Source: [Eubacterium] saphenum (lineage in GTDB: Bacteria; Bacillota; Clostridia; Oscillospirales; Ruminococcaceae). From it: 6,109 nucleotides of DNA. The translations under genes and the position numbers were made by a program. Shown here one piece after another: positions 1 through 5,206 of this stretch (within the stretch, counting starts at the first letter, position 1; each line of letters begins with the position of its first letter). The stretch lies in contig SFJQ01000093.1 of assembly GCA_004555855.1 (NCBI GenBank), positions 1 through 6,109 of the forward strand, given 5' to 3'. A model generated the notes under the pieces. It saw only the letters and a list, made by a program, of their open reading frames with translations. It was not told where the DNA came from and made no database searches.

Positions 1-805
1 CAAGATTTTCGGCGAGTTTGTGGTTGGACAATTCAATGTAAAACACGGTTTTTATCGTGTCGCTATCGGTCAGTTTTTTCGACAAAAACGAGATTGTCTG
101 CGCGGAAGGCTCGGTTTCGGCAGCACAGCCGGGGAAAGCCGCGTAATAGTTCAACCCGTACTCCTTGAAAAAGTACAGCAGCGGAAATCTGTCCCCGAAC
201 ACGAAATAGCGCTTCTCGCCCGCCAAAAGTCCGGCAAAACGCTCGTCAAGCTCGTTTATTTTCGCAATATAGCTCTCTGCGTTTTTATCGAAAACCGCGG
301 CGTTTTCGGGAGAAATCTCCTTCGCCTTATCGCGAATGCTCGCGGCAATCAGCGCGGCGTTTTTCGGAGAAGTCCAGACGTGCTCGTCGTATTCCTCTTC
401 TTCGTGGTCGTCGTGCTCCTCGGCAGTCATTCCATCGATGTGCTCCTCGCCGAGTACCTCAACAGCGTCCACCATCTTCAGCGCCTTCACATTTTCGGTT
501 GATTTTAGGATATTTTCAACCCACTCGTCCGATTCGCCTCCGTTATAGATAAACAAATCGCACTCGTCAATTTTCACAACGTCCTTTGCCGACGGGTCGT
601 AGGAATGGCTCTCCATTCCCGGTTTCAGCAGCATCGTAACCTCTGCCGTTTCCCCGAAAATGTTTCTCGCGAAATCATAAGCGGGAAAAATCGTTGTCAC
701 AATTTTCAGCTTTTCGCCAAAATCTTCAGGCTTGTTTTGGTTTTGGCAGCCGCATAGCATTATCGTGCCGAAAGCCAGCAGCGCCGCGCAGATTTTCTTA
801 AACAT
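1..805 (-). CDS. znuA: Zinc ABC transporter substrate-binding lipoprotein, ZnuA/AdcA-like (3' end missing)
   Basis: Extracellular lipid-anchored receptor that would capture Zn2+ (possibly Mn2+) for an ABC importer. The gene runs off the left edge; 268 residues are visible. Residues 1-20 form a lipoprotein signal: KK, a hydrophobic stretch, then the lipobox L-C-G-C with Cys20 as the likely lipidated residue. Cluster A-I family motifs follow: PGMESHSYDPS (about 62-72, ligand His67), an acidic His-containing loop (about 119-141, with His122, His131 and His134), and DEHVWTSP (ligand His142). The third ligand position, usually His, reads Asp205 in FGDRFP, followed by YYAAFPGCAAETE. The start is well supported: AAAGGAG lies 6-7 nt upstream, inside the end of the regulator gene, whose stop codon is 1 nt before this ATG, so translation is probably coupled. 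Permease and ATPase genes (znuB, znuC) would be expected beyond the edge but are not visible. The family is clear; the choice of zinc over manganese rests on the His-rich loop and the Fur-family neighbour. Confidence 0.88.
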   Translation of the reverse strand, partial: MFKKICAALLAFGTIMLCGCQNQNKPEDFGEKLKIVTTIFPAYDFARNIFGETAEVTMLLKPGMESHSYDPSAKDVVKIDECDLFIYNGGESDEWVENILKSTENVKALKMVDAVEVLGEEHIDGMTAEEHDDHEEEEYDEHVWTSPKNAALIAASIRDKAKEISPENAAVFDKNAESYIAKINELDERFAGLLAGEKRYFVFGDRFPLLYFFKEYGLNYYAAFPGCAAETEPSAQTISFLSKKLTDSDTIKTVFYIELSNHKLAENL

Positions 806-806
806 T

Positions 807-1205
807 TTATTCTCCTTTGAAACAATTACCGCATAAACCGTAAAATACAGTCTTGCCGAGGTCAACGTAAAAATCGTGGCCAGACTCGATGTGCTGCTTT
901 ATTTCAGCCATAAATCCGCAGTCAACGTGTATCAGTTTTCCGCAATTCTCGCATTTCAGATGAAAATGCTTGTCGCAGTCCGAACTTTCGGCGAGCTGAT
1001 AGCAAGCTCCCGACGAGCCGTCCGTAAACCGCTTCAGGACACCGTTTTCAGCGAGCTTCGAGAGCGTTCTGTAAACCGTCGCTTCTCCCGATTTGATTTC
1101 GCCGCTCCTGATTATTTCCTTTGCCGAAAAGCATTTACCGCGATGCCGTGAAAAAAACTCAACAATTTCATCGCGCTGCTTTGTGTTGTAGTTGTTTCTG
1201 TCCAT
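807..1205 (-). CDS. Fur-family metalloregulator, probably zinc-sensing Zur
   Basis: Cytoplasmic DNA-binding repressor of the Fur family, 132 residues from the preferred start, a normal family length. The N-terminal winged helix covers about residues 5-62 and includes the recognition motif GEATVYRTLSKL. The C-terminal dimerisation part has two CxxC pairs, Cys85/Cys88 (CENCGK) and Cys125/Cys128 (CGNC), which form the structural zinc site in this family. Candidate sensing ligands are Cys77, His80, His82, Glu101 and His110; a thiolate close to the HxH is more like Zur than Fur or PerR, but this is inference. An upstream in-frame GTG at 1229 would add 8 residues and overlap the acetyltransferase gene. 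The ATG at 1205 is preferred because GAGGG lies 4 nt before it and the resulting protein starts like other family members. It sits directly before the zinc-binding lipoprotein gene, which argues for Zur. A Fur-type operator at the operon promoter suggests autoregulation. Confidence 0.9.
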   Translation of the reverse strand: MDRNNYNTKQRDEIVEFFSRHRGKCFSAKEIIRSGEIKSGEATVYRTLSKLAENGVLKRFTDGSSGACYQLAESSDCDKHFHLKCENCGKLIHVDCGFMAEIKQHIESGHDFYVDLGKTVFYGLCGNCFKGE

Positions 1206-1209
1206 TTTT

Positions 1210-1214
1210 CCCTC
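1210..1214 (-). promoter_or_regulatory. Ribosome binding site that sets the regulator start
   Basis: GAGGG on the minus strand, 4 nt before ATG 1205, lies in the 13-nt gap between the acetyltransferase stop (1219-1221) and the regulator. It supports ATG 1205 over the in-frame GTG at 1229. The GTG lies within the last codons of the upstream gene. Confidence 0.6.
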
Positions 1215-1218
1215 GAAA

Positions 1219-1731
1219 TTACACCTCACAGCTCATCTGAAGGTCGAAAGGTTCATCTTCTTCAATTTCCTTGATTGTATCCTTTGTCACAACCGCGCCC
1301 ATTGCTTTATAAAACGCGATTGTTTCCTCGGAAGAACACGCCGATATGTAAAGCGCTTTTGCACCGGCTTTTCTTGCCGTTTCCCTGCCAAGCTCAAAGA
1401 GCTTTCTGCCAAGCCCTTTCCCGCGATATCCGGCAGATGTGTGCATCATATCCAAAATCATATAATCTCCGACAAGCTGCCTTTTTAACCCGATAAACCC
1501 GACAACCTTGTCATCGTCCAAGGCAATATAAGAGATGTACTCATCGCTGCAGATATCTTTCGCAACCCCGCGCTTTTTCTCAAGAGTCCAGTCTTCAACA
1601 TACGGCATTTCCACCAGAACAAACTCCCCGTCCTGCTTTCGGTAAACCTTTTTGACTTCCTGCGTTCTCACATAGTTATCAAGCGAGTTTTCGTTAAAAT
1701 TATTCTTCGTCAAAAGTTCAATCTTTATCAA
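1219..1731 (-). CDS. GNAT-family N-acetyltransferase, first gene of the zinc operon
   Basis: Acyl-CoA-dependent N-acetyltransferase of the GNAT fold, about 170 residues from the preferred start; substrate unknown. The acetyl-CoA pyrophosphate loop is seen as GYRGKGLGRKLFE (about 101-113, R/Q-x-x-G-x-G pattern). It is followed by the motif B region ALYISACSSEETIAFYKAMGA (split about 126-146), where Tyr141 sits at the usual place of the general acid. The central strand VVGFIGLKRQ comes before motif A, as is typical. The N-terminal 50 residues (LDNYVRTQEVKKVYRK) match no function I can name. The reading frame extends to a TTG at 1776, but that codon lies only 1 nt from the -10 box, before the expected transcript start. 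The TTG at 1731 has AAAGGG 6 nt upstream and is preferred. Being first in a transcript with the Fur-family regulator and zinc receptor, it is probably metal-controlled. Small-molecule or protein targets are both possible. Confidence 0.82.
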   Translation of the reverse strand: MIKIELLTKNNFNENSLDNYVRTQEVKKVYRKQDGEFVLVEMPYVEDWTLEKKRGVAKDICSDEYISYIALDDDKVVGFIGLKRQLVGDYMILDMMHTSAGYRGKGLGRKLFELGRETARKAGAKALYISACSSEETIAFYKAMGAVVTKDTIKEIEEDEPFDLQMSCEV

Positions 1732-1737
1732 TTTTTT

Positions 1738-1743
1738 CCCTTT
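1738..1743 (-). promoter_or_regulatory. Ribosome binding site for the TTG start of the acetyltransferase
   Basis: AAAGGG on the minus strand with a 6-nt A-rich spacer to TTG 1729-1731. No ATG is available in frame near the expected transcript start, so this site decides the start codon. TTG starts generally lower initiation, so the first gene may be translated less than the genes after it. Confidence 0.55.
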
Positions 1744-1748
1744 CAATT

Positions 1749-1768
1749 TGAAAATGATTTTCACTATC
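1749..1768 (-). promoter_or_regulatory. Fur-type operator (probable Zur/Fur box)
   Basis: The minus strand reads GATAGTGAAAATCATTTTC at 1768-1750, which matches the classical 19-bp Fur box GATAATGATAATCATTATC at 16 of 19 positions by direct comparison. Within it, TGAAAAT-C-ATTTTCA (1749-1763) is a perfect 7-1-7 palindrome, the form used by Fur, Zur and PerR. It lies immediately downstream of the -10 box, covering roughly +1 to +20 of the acetyltransferase-regulator-lipoprotein transcript, a position suited to repression. Which family member binds cannot be read from the site alone; the encoded regulator two genes away is the obvious candidate. An overlapping 9-bp inverted repeat, AATTTGAAA at 1745-1753 and TTTCAAATT at 1771-1779, may extend the site. 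Confidence 0.75.
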
Positions 1769-1776
1769 AATTTCAA

Positions 1777-1805
1777 ATTATAACATATTTCTAAGAAAAA
1801 TGCAA
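1777..1805 (-). promoter_or_regulatory. Sigma-A type promoter of the zinc operon
   Basis: The minus strand has -35 TTGCAT (1805-1800), a 17-nt spacer and a perfect -10 TATAAT (1782-1777). An extended -10 TG sits one base upstream (TGTTATAAT). The predicted transcript start is near 1770, at the edge of the Fur-type operator. It is back to back with the pduL promoter; the two -35 boxes are 8 nt apart. Confidence 0.78.
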
Positions 1806-1813
1806 TAGGTTAC

Positions 1814-1842
1814 TTGATTTTTTTTTGAAAAAGTTGTATAAT
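1814..1842 (+). promoter_or_regulatory. Sigma-A type promoter of pduL
   Basis: TTGATT (1814-1819), a 17-nt spacer, then a perfect TATAAT (1837-1842); the predicted transcript start is near 1849. A second, weaker pair, TTGAAA (1825-1830) and TAAAAT (1850-1855) with a 19-nt spacer, could act as an alternative promoter. The strong ribosome binding site GGAGG (1863-1867) follows, 9 nt before the ATG. Confidence 0.7.
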
Positions 1843-1858
1843 ATTGTTGTAAAATATT
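1834..1858 (+). repeat. Tandem 12-bp imperfect repeat spanning two -10 boxes
   Basis: TTGTATAATATT (1834-1845) and TTGTAAAATATT (1847-1858) differ at one base and are separated by one G. Each copy holds a -10-like hexamer. The repeat could be a duplicated promoter element, or chance in AT-rich sequence. Confidence 0.45.
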
Positions 1859-1876
1859 TTTTGGAGGTATTTCTTA

Positions 1877-2452
1877 ATGGAAATTCTTATTGAAACATCG
1901 GCAAGACACATTCACGTTACTAAGGAAACGCTCGAAATCCTTTTCGGCAAGGGCGCTGAGCTTACCAAGAAAAAGGATTTGTCCCAGCCCGGACAGTTCG
2001 CAAGCGAGCAGAGAGTTACCGTTGTAGGTCCTAAGAAGGAGCTTGCAAACGTTTCTATTCTCGGTCCGTGCCGTCCCGCTGACCAGGTTGAGCTTTCGGC
2101 AACAGACGCGCGTTCTATCGGCGTTGACATCGTTATCCGCGAGAGCGGCGACACCGCAGGCACTCCCGGCTGCACACTCCGCGGTCCCGCAGGCGAGGTT
2201 ACCATCAAGGAAGGCGTTATCGTTGCAAAGCGCCACATTCACCTCGTTCCCGAAACCGCTGAAAAGCTCGGCGTTAAAAACAAGGACGTTGTTTGGGTTA
2301 AGTGCAAAACCAACGGCAGAGAGGCTATTCTCGGCGATGTTGTTGTAAGAGTTAGCGACAAGTTCGCGGACGCTATGCACATCGACACCGATGAAGCAAA
2401 CGCTATCAGCGCTACTCCCAACCTTATGGGCGAAATAATCAAGGAACTTTGA
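1877..2452 (+). CDS. pduL: PduL-type phosphate acyltransferase (phosphotransacylase)
   Basis: Zinc enzyme that interconverts acyl-CoA plus phosphate with acyl-phosphate plus CoA (propanoyl or acetyl), feeding an acyl kinase for ATP synthesis or running in reverse. The 191-residue protein has the two related barrel halves of the family. The first opens with TSARHIHV (His11, His13); the second holds VAKRHIHLVPE (His120, His122). Other conserved parts are DQVELSATDAR (Glu72) and the C-terminal MHIDTDEANA (His168). These His and Glu residues correspond to the two-zinc site known in the family. The protein begins almost at the first catalytic motif, so it lacks the N-terminal encapsulation peptide of microcompartment PduL, and no shell or diol/ethanolamine genes are near; a cytosolic housekeeping role is inferred. 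It is a single-gene unit with its own promoter, a GGAGG site 9 nt before the ATG, and a terminator. No acetate kinase gene is visible in the window. Acetyl versus propanoyl preference cannot be read from sequence. Confidence 0.93.
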   Translation: MEILIETSARHIHVTKETLEILFGKGAELTKKKDLSQPGQFASEQRVTVVGPKKELANVSILGPCRPADQVELSATDARSIGVDIVIRESGDTAGTPGCTLRGPAGEVTIKEGVIVAKRHIHLVPETAEKLGVKNKDVVWVKCKTNGREAILGDVVVRVSDKFADAMHIDTDEANAISATPNLMGEIIKEL

Positions 2453-2476
2453 TTTAGCTGAAAAATTACATAAAAT

Positions 2477-2512
2477 AACGCCGACTGTTTTTCGCAGCCG
2501 GCGTTTTTGTTT
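2477..2512 (+). terminator. Hairpin terminator of pduL, probably shared with ilvD
   Basis: The stem pairs 2477-2487 with 2495-2505 around a 7-nt loop, followed by TTTTTGTTT on the plus strand; it begins 24 nt after the pduL stop. The only internal mismatch is A2484 opposite C2498. In the minus-strand transcript (ilvD, which ends 7 nt away at 2519) the same position becomes a G-U pair, so the hairpin is slightly better there, followed by an AT-rich tract (TTATTTTAT). A bidirectional terminator between convergent genes is likely. Confidence 0.85.
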
Positions 2513-2518
2513 ATGAAA

Positions 2519-4174
2519 TTAGTCCTCGAAAACCGCGCCCGTGTTGGAAGATGTAACCATTTTCGCATAGCGCTTGAGGTAACCGTCAAGCTGCTTCGGA
2601 GGAAGAATACCCTTCTTCTTGCGCTCCTCAAGAACAGCGTCGTCCACAAGCAGCGTGAGAGAACGGTTCGGAATATCGATGTGGATTTTGTCGCCGTCCT
2701 CAACAAACGCGATAAGACCACCTTCAGCTGCCTCGGGTGAAACGTGACCGATTGCCGCGCCGCGAGAAGCGCCGCTGAAACGACCGTCCGTGATAAGCGC
2801 AACGTTTCCGTCAAGTCCCTTACCAACGATTGCCGCTGTCGGAGCAAGCATCTCGGGCATTCCGGGGCCGCCCTTCGGTCCTTCATAGCGAATTACCACA
2901 ACGTCACCCGCCTTGATTTCACCGCCGAGAATTGCGTCACACGCGGGCTGTTCGCCATCGAATACTCTTGCCGTGCCGGTAAAGTCCATCATCTCGGGCT
3001 TAACCGCACCCTGCTTTACAACCGAGCCATTTTCCGCGAGATTGCCGCTAAGGATAGCGATACCGCCGTCCTGTCTGAACGGGTTGTCCAGCTTATGTAT
3101 AATCTCACCGTCAGCCTCGCGCGCTGCCTTAATTCTGTCGCCCTGAGTGCCGCTTACCGTGAGCACGTCTTCGTGGATATGACCGCCCTTTGCAAGCTCC
3201 TTGATAACAGTCTGAATACCGCCGACAGCGTTCAAATCGGTGATGAAAACACTGGACGCAGGGTTGAGCTTTGCGAGCTGCGGAGTTTTTCTGCTCATCT
3301 GGTCGATATCGTCCAGCTTTATGTCAACCTTTGCTTCGTGTGCGATTGCAAGCAAGTGCAAAACGGTGTTGGAAGAAGCGCCGATTGCCATTTCAACAGC
3401 AAGCGCGTTTTCCATATTTTTCTTGGTAAGGATATCGAGCGGGCGAATGTTCTGCTTAACCAGTTCAACAACGCGCTCGCCGCTCTCCTTTGCGATTCGT
3501 CTGCGCGCGGAAGTTACCGCAGGCTCGGTACCGCCGAAAGGAAGCGACATACCGATGCTCTCGTTGAGGCAGTTCATCGAGTTTGCCGTGTACATTCCCG
3601 AGCAAGAGCCGCACGAGGGGCAAGCGTTGTCCTCGTAATCCTTGATAACGTCGTCGCCGATTTCACCGTTGGAGTACTGTCCGATTGCCTCATAAATCTC
3701 GGAATAGCCGACTCTCTTGTTCTGAACGCAGCCGGGGAGCATAGGACCGCCGCTTACGAAAATTGACGGCAAATTCATACGAGCCGCTGCCATTACCATT
3801 CCGGGAACGATTTTATCGCAGTTCGGAATGAAAACAACACCGTCGAGCGGGTGCGCCGTGAGCATAACCTCAATGCTGTCCGCGATAAGCTCGCGCGACG
3901 CAAGAGAGTATCTCATTCCCTTGTGGTTCATCGCAAGACCGTCGCAAACGCCGATTGTGAAGAACTCAAACGGCACGCCGCCCGCATTTCTTATTCCGTC
4001 CTTGACGTAACGCGAAATTTCGTGCAGGTGCTGGTGACCTGGAACATAATCGCTTGCCGCGCACACAACCGCGATAAACGGCTTGTTCATCTCGCTGTCG
4101 ATAACTCCGAGCGACTTCAGAACCGCTCTGTGAGGCGTTTTCTCAACGCCCTTTTTAATCAAATCACTTCTCAT
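2519..4174 (-). CDS. ilvD: Dihydroxy-acid dehydratase
   Basis: Iron-sulfur enzyme of valine, leucine and isoleucine synthesis. It dehydrates 2,3-dihydroxyisovalerate (and the methylvalerate analogue) to the 2-keto acids in the cytoplasm. The 551 residues are a normal length for bacterial IlvD. Signature 1 reads CDKIVPGMVMAAARMN (Cys119, Asp120, Lys121). The second Cys motif is PSCGSCSGMYTANSMN (Cys188, Cys191). Asp78 lies in the GVCDGLAMNHKGMRYSL region, and the C-terminal signature DGRFSGASRGAAIGHVSPE carries Ser467. The first motif has PGH (45-47), like the E. coli type, rather than PC as in plant-type [2Fe-2S] enzymes. The usual Asn-Ser before it is replaced by Cys38-Ala39. The related Edd (phosphogluconate dehydratase) is possible in principle, but the length and motifs fit IlvD. 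The start has AAAGGA 9 nt upstream. It is last in its run, 38 nt after the sugar kinase; no ilvB, ilvC or leu genes are in view, so the rest of the pathway must lie elsewhere. Confidence 0.95.
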   Translation of the reverse strand: MRSDLIKKGVEKTPHRAVLKSLGVIDSEMNKPFIAVVCAASDYVPGHQHLHEISRYVKDGIRNAGGVPFEFFTIGVCDGLAMNHKGMRYSLASRELIADSIEVMLTAHPLDGVVFIPNCDKIVPGMVMAAARMNLPSIFVSGGPMLPGCVQNKRVGYSEIYEAIGQYSNGEIGDDVIKDYEDNACPSCGSCSGMYTANSMNCLNESIGMSLPFGGTEPAVTSARRRIAKESGERVVELVKQNIRPLDILTKKNMENALAVEMAIGASSNTVLHLLAIAHEAKVDIKLDDIDQMSRKTPQLAKLNPASSVFITDLNAVGGIQTVIKELAKGGHIHEDVLTVSGTQGDRIKAAREADGEIIHKLDNPFRQDGGIAILSGNLAENGSVVKQGAVKPEMMDFTGTARVFDGEQPACDAILGGEIKAGDVVVIRYEGPKGGPGMPEMLAPTAAIVGKGLDGNVALITDGRFSGASRGAAIGHVSPEAAEGGLIAFVEDGDKIHIDIPNRSLTLLVDDAVLEERKKKGILPPKQLDGYLKRYAKMVTSSNTGAVFED

Positions 4175-4212
4175 TTTAATTTGTCCTTTCTATTTTACGG
4201 TTAAACCGTTTT

Positions 4213-5172
4213 TTACGCTTTATGCAGCATAGCCGCGCCGATAATTCCCGCGTCGTTGCCCAGAGTGCAGATTGCAAGACGCGTGGTTTTTTTGCTGTCG
4301 CGAGAGTAGATTTCCTTGTAAACCGCCTCTTTAAGCGGGTTCAGGAGCAAGCTTCCCTCGTTGCACACACCGCCGCCGATACAAAGGATATCGGGCTGAA
4401 ACGTGTTGATAACATTTGCAATTCCCACGGCAAGATACTTCACATACTCCTCGGTAACCGCTTTCCCGACCTCATCGCCGAGCTTTGCCGCTTTGTAGGC
4501 GGTTCTGGCGCTTGCTCTGCCGTCCTCTTTAATCAGCTTGTTTATCAGGCTTTCGGGGTGCTTTTCGGCAGCTTTTTTCGTCATATTCACAAGACCTGTC
4601 GCCGAGGAATACGCCTCAAAACAGCCTTTTCTTCCGCAGGAGCAAGGCAGCCCGTCCGCCACGATAACCGTGTGTCCGATTTCACCCGCAGCAAAATTCG
4701 TGCCGCGATAAATCCTGCCATTTATGATAATTCCCGAGCCAACGCCCGTTCCGAGCGTTATCACAACTGCGTTTTTCGAGCCCATCGCAGCGCCCGCGAT
4801 ATACTCGCCGAAAGCGGCAGCGTTTGCGTCGTTGTCGAGGTAAACGGGGATTTTGAACTCGTCCTCAACATCGGTTTTCAGCGGTACATTACGAAAACCG
4901 AGATTGTTTGTATATTCAACAATTCCCATATCGCTGTTGCAGATACCCGGACAGCCTATCCCTATCGAAGAAGCTTCAGAAGGTTTTATTCCCGCGGCTT
5001 CACAGGCGAGATTTACCGTTCTGATGATAATGTCGAGAACCTCGGTGTAGTCGATTGAACCGGTTTTGCCGTGAGTTTTCGCTTTGGAACGCGAAATAAT
5101 CTCACATTCCTCGTTCACAACCGCGCAGGCAATATTCGAACCGCCAACGTCAACTCCTATGTAATACGCCAT
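4213..5172 (-). CDS. ROK-family sugar kinase, probable glucokinase
   Basis: ATP-dependent sugar kinase of the ROK family, most likely phosphorylating glucose to glucose 6-phosphate in the cytoplasm. The 319 residues match the family's usual length. The N-terminal phosphate-binding loop is GVDVGGSNIACAV (about 6-18). The catalytic Asp115 lies in LDNDANAAAFGEY. The second phosphate motif is LGTGVGSGIIINGRIYRG (about 140-157). The sugar- and zinc-binding GEIGH gives Glu164 and His167, followed by the ROK zinc motif CSCGRKGCFEA (Cys177, Cys179, Cys184). The adenosine motif is IGGGVCNEG (about 265-273). No DNA-binding N-terminal domain is present, so it is an enzyme and not a NagC/Mlc/XylR-type repressor. 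AAGGAGG lies 6 nt before the ATG. It follows the LUD gene by 34 nt and precedes ilvD by 38 nt, which suggests one transcript. Glucose is inferred from similarity to the clostridial glucokinase group; N-acetylmannosamine, fructose or allose are alternatives. Confidence 0.9.
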   Translation of the reverse strand: MAYYIGVDVGGSNIACAVVNEECEIISRSKAKTHGKTGSIDYTEVLDIIIRTVNLACEAAGIKPSEASSIGIGCPGICNSDMGIVEYTNNLGFRNVPLKTDVEDEFKIPVYLDNDANAAAFGEYIAGAAMGSKNAVVITLGTGVGSGIIINGRIYRGTNFAAGEIGHTVIVADGLPCSCGRKGCFEAYSSATGLVNMTKKAAEKHPESLINKLIKEDGRASARTAYKAAKLGDEVGKAVTEEYVKYLAVGIANVINTFQPDILCIGGGVCNEGSLLLNPLKEAVYKEIYSRDSKKTTRLAICTLGNDAGIIGAAMLHKA

Positions 5173-5206
5173 AAAATTCCTCCTTTTTAAAGTGAGTTTT
5201 ATGTAA

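Noticed and set aside
20..502. Long plus-strand frame opposite the zinc receptor gene
   Set aside because: It lies wholly antisense to a clear lipoprotein gene with a lipobox, a ribosome binding site and conserved motifs. Its translation is Arg/Val/Leu-rich without any family motif.
1205..1229. Longer regulator form from GTG 1229
   Set aside because: It would start inside the acetyltransferase gene; ATG 1205 has GAGGG just upstream and gives the usual family N-terminus.
1749..1768. Fur-type box as a regulator of pduL also
   Set aside because: It lies about 80 bp upstream of the predicted pduL transcript start and beyond the divergent promoter, so direct repression of pduL from here is unlikely.
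1834..1858. Possible Rex (redox repressor) site, suggested by the TTGT half-sites before pduL
   Set aside because: The two halves are direct repeats, not the inverted TTGT...ACAA arrangement a Rex site needs.
2239..2886. 215-codon minus-strand frame spanning the pduL end, terminator and ilvD end
   Set aside because: It crosses the hairpin terminator and overlaps two real genes; the translation is Ser/Arg/Leu-rich noise.
2744..3766. 340-codon plus-strand frame inside ilvD
   Set aside because: It is antisense to IlvD, whose motifs cover the same DNA. It is open only because of the GC-biased codon pattern of ilvD, and has no ribosome binding site or recognisable domain.
4197..4215. Small palindrome ACGGTTAAACCGT followed by a T-run on the plus strand, between the sugar kinase and ilvD
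   Set aside because: It looks like a mini-terminator only on the plus strand, where no gene is transcribed. On the minus strand it is followed by AAAATA, so it should not split the kinase-ilvD transcript.
4222..5058. 278-codon plus-strand frame opposite the ROK kinase
   Set aside because: Antisense shadow of a gene with complete ROK motifs; no family motif and no promoter.
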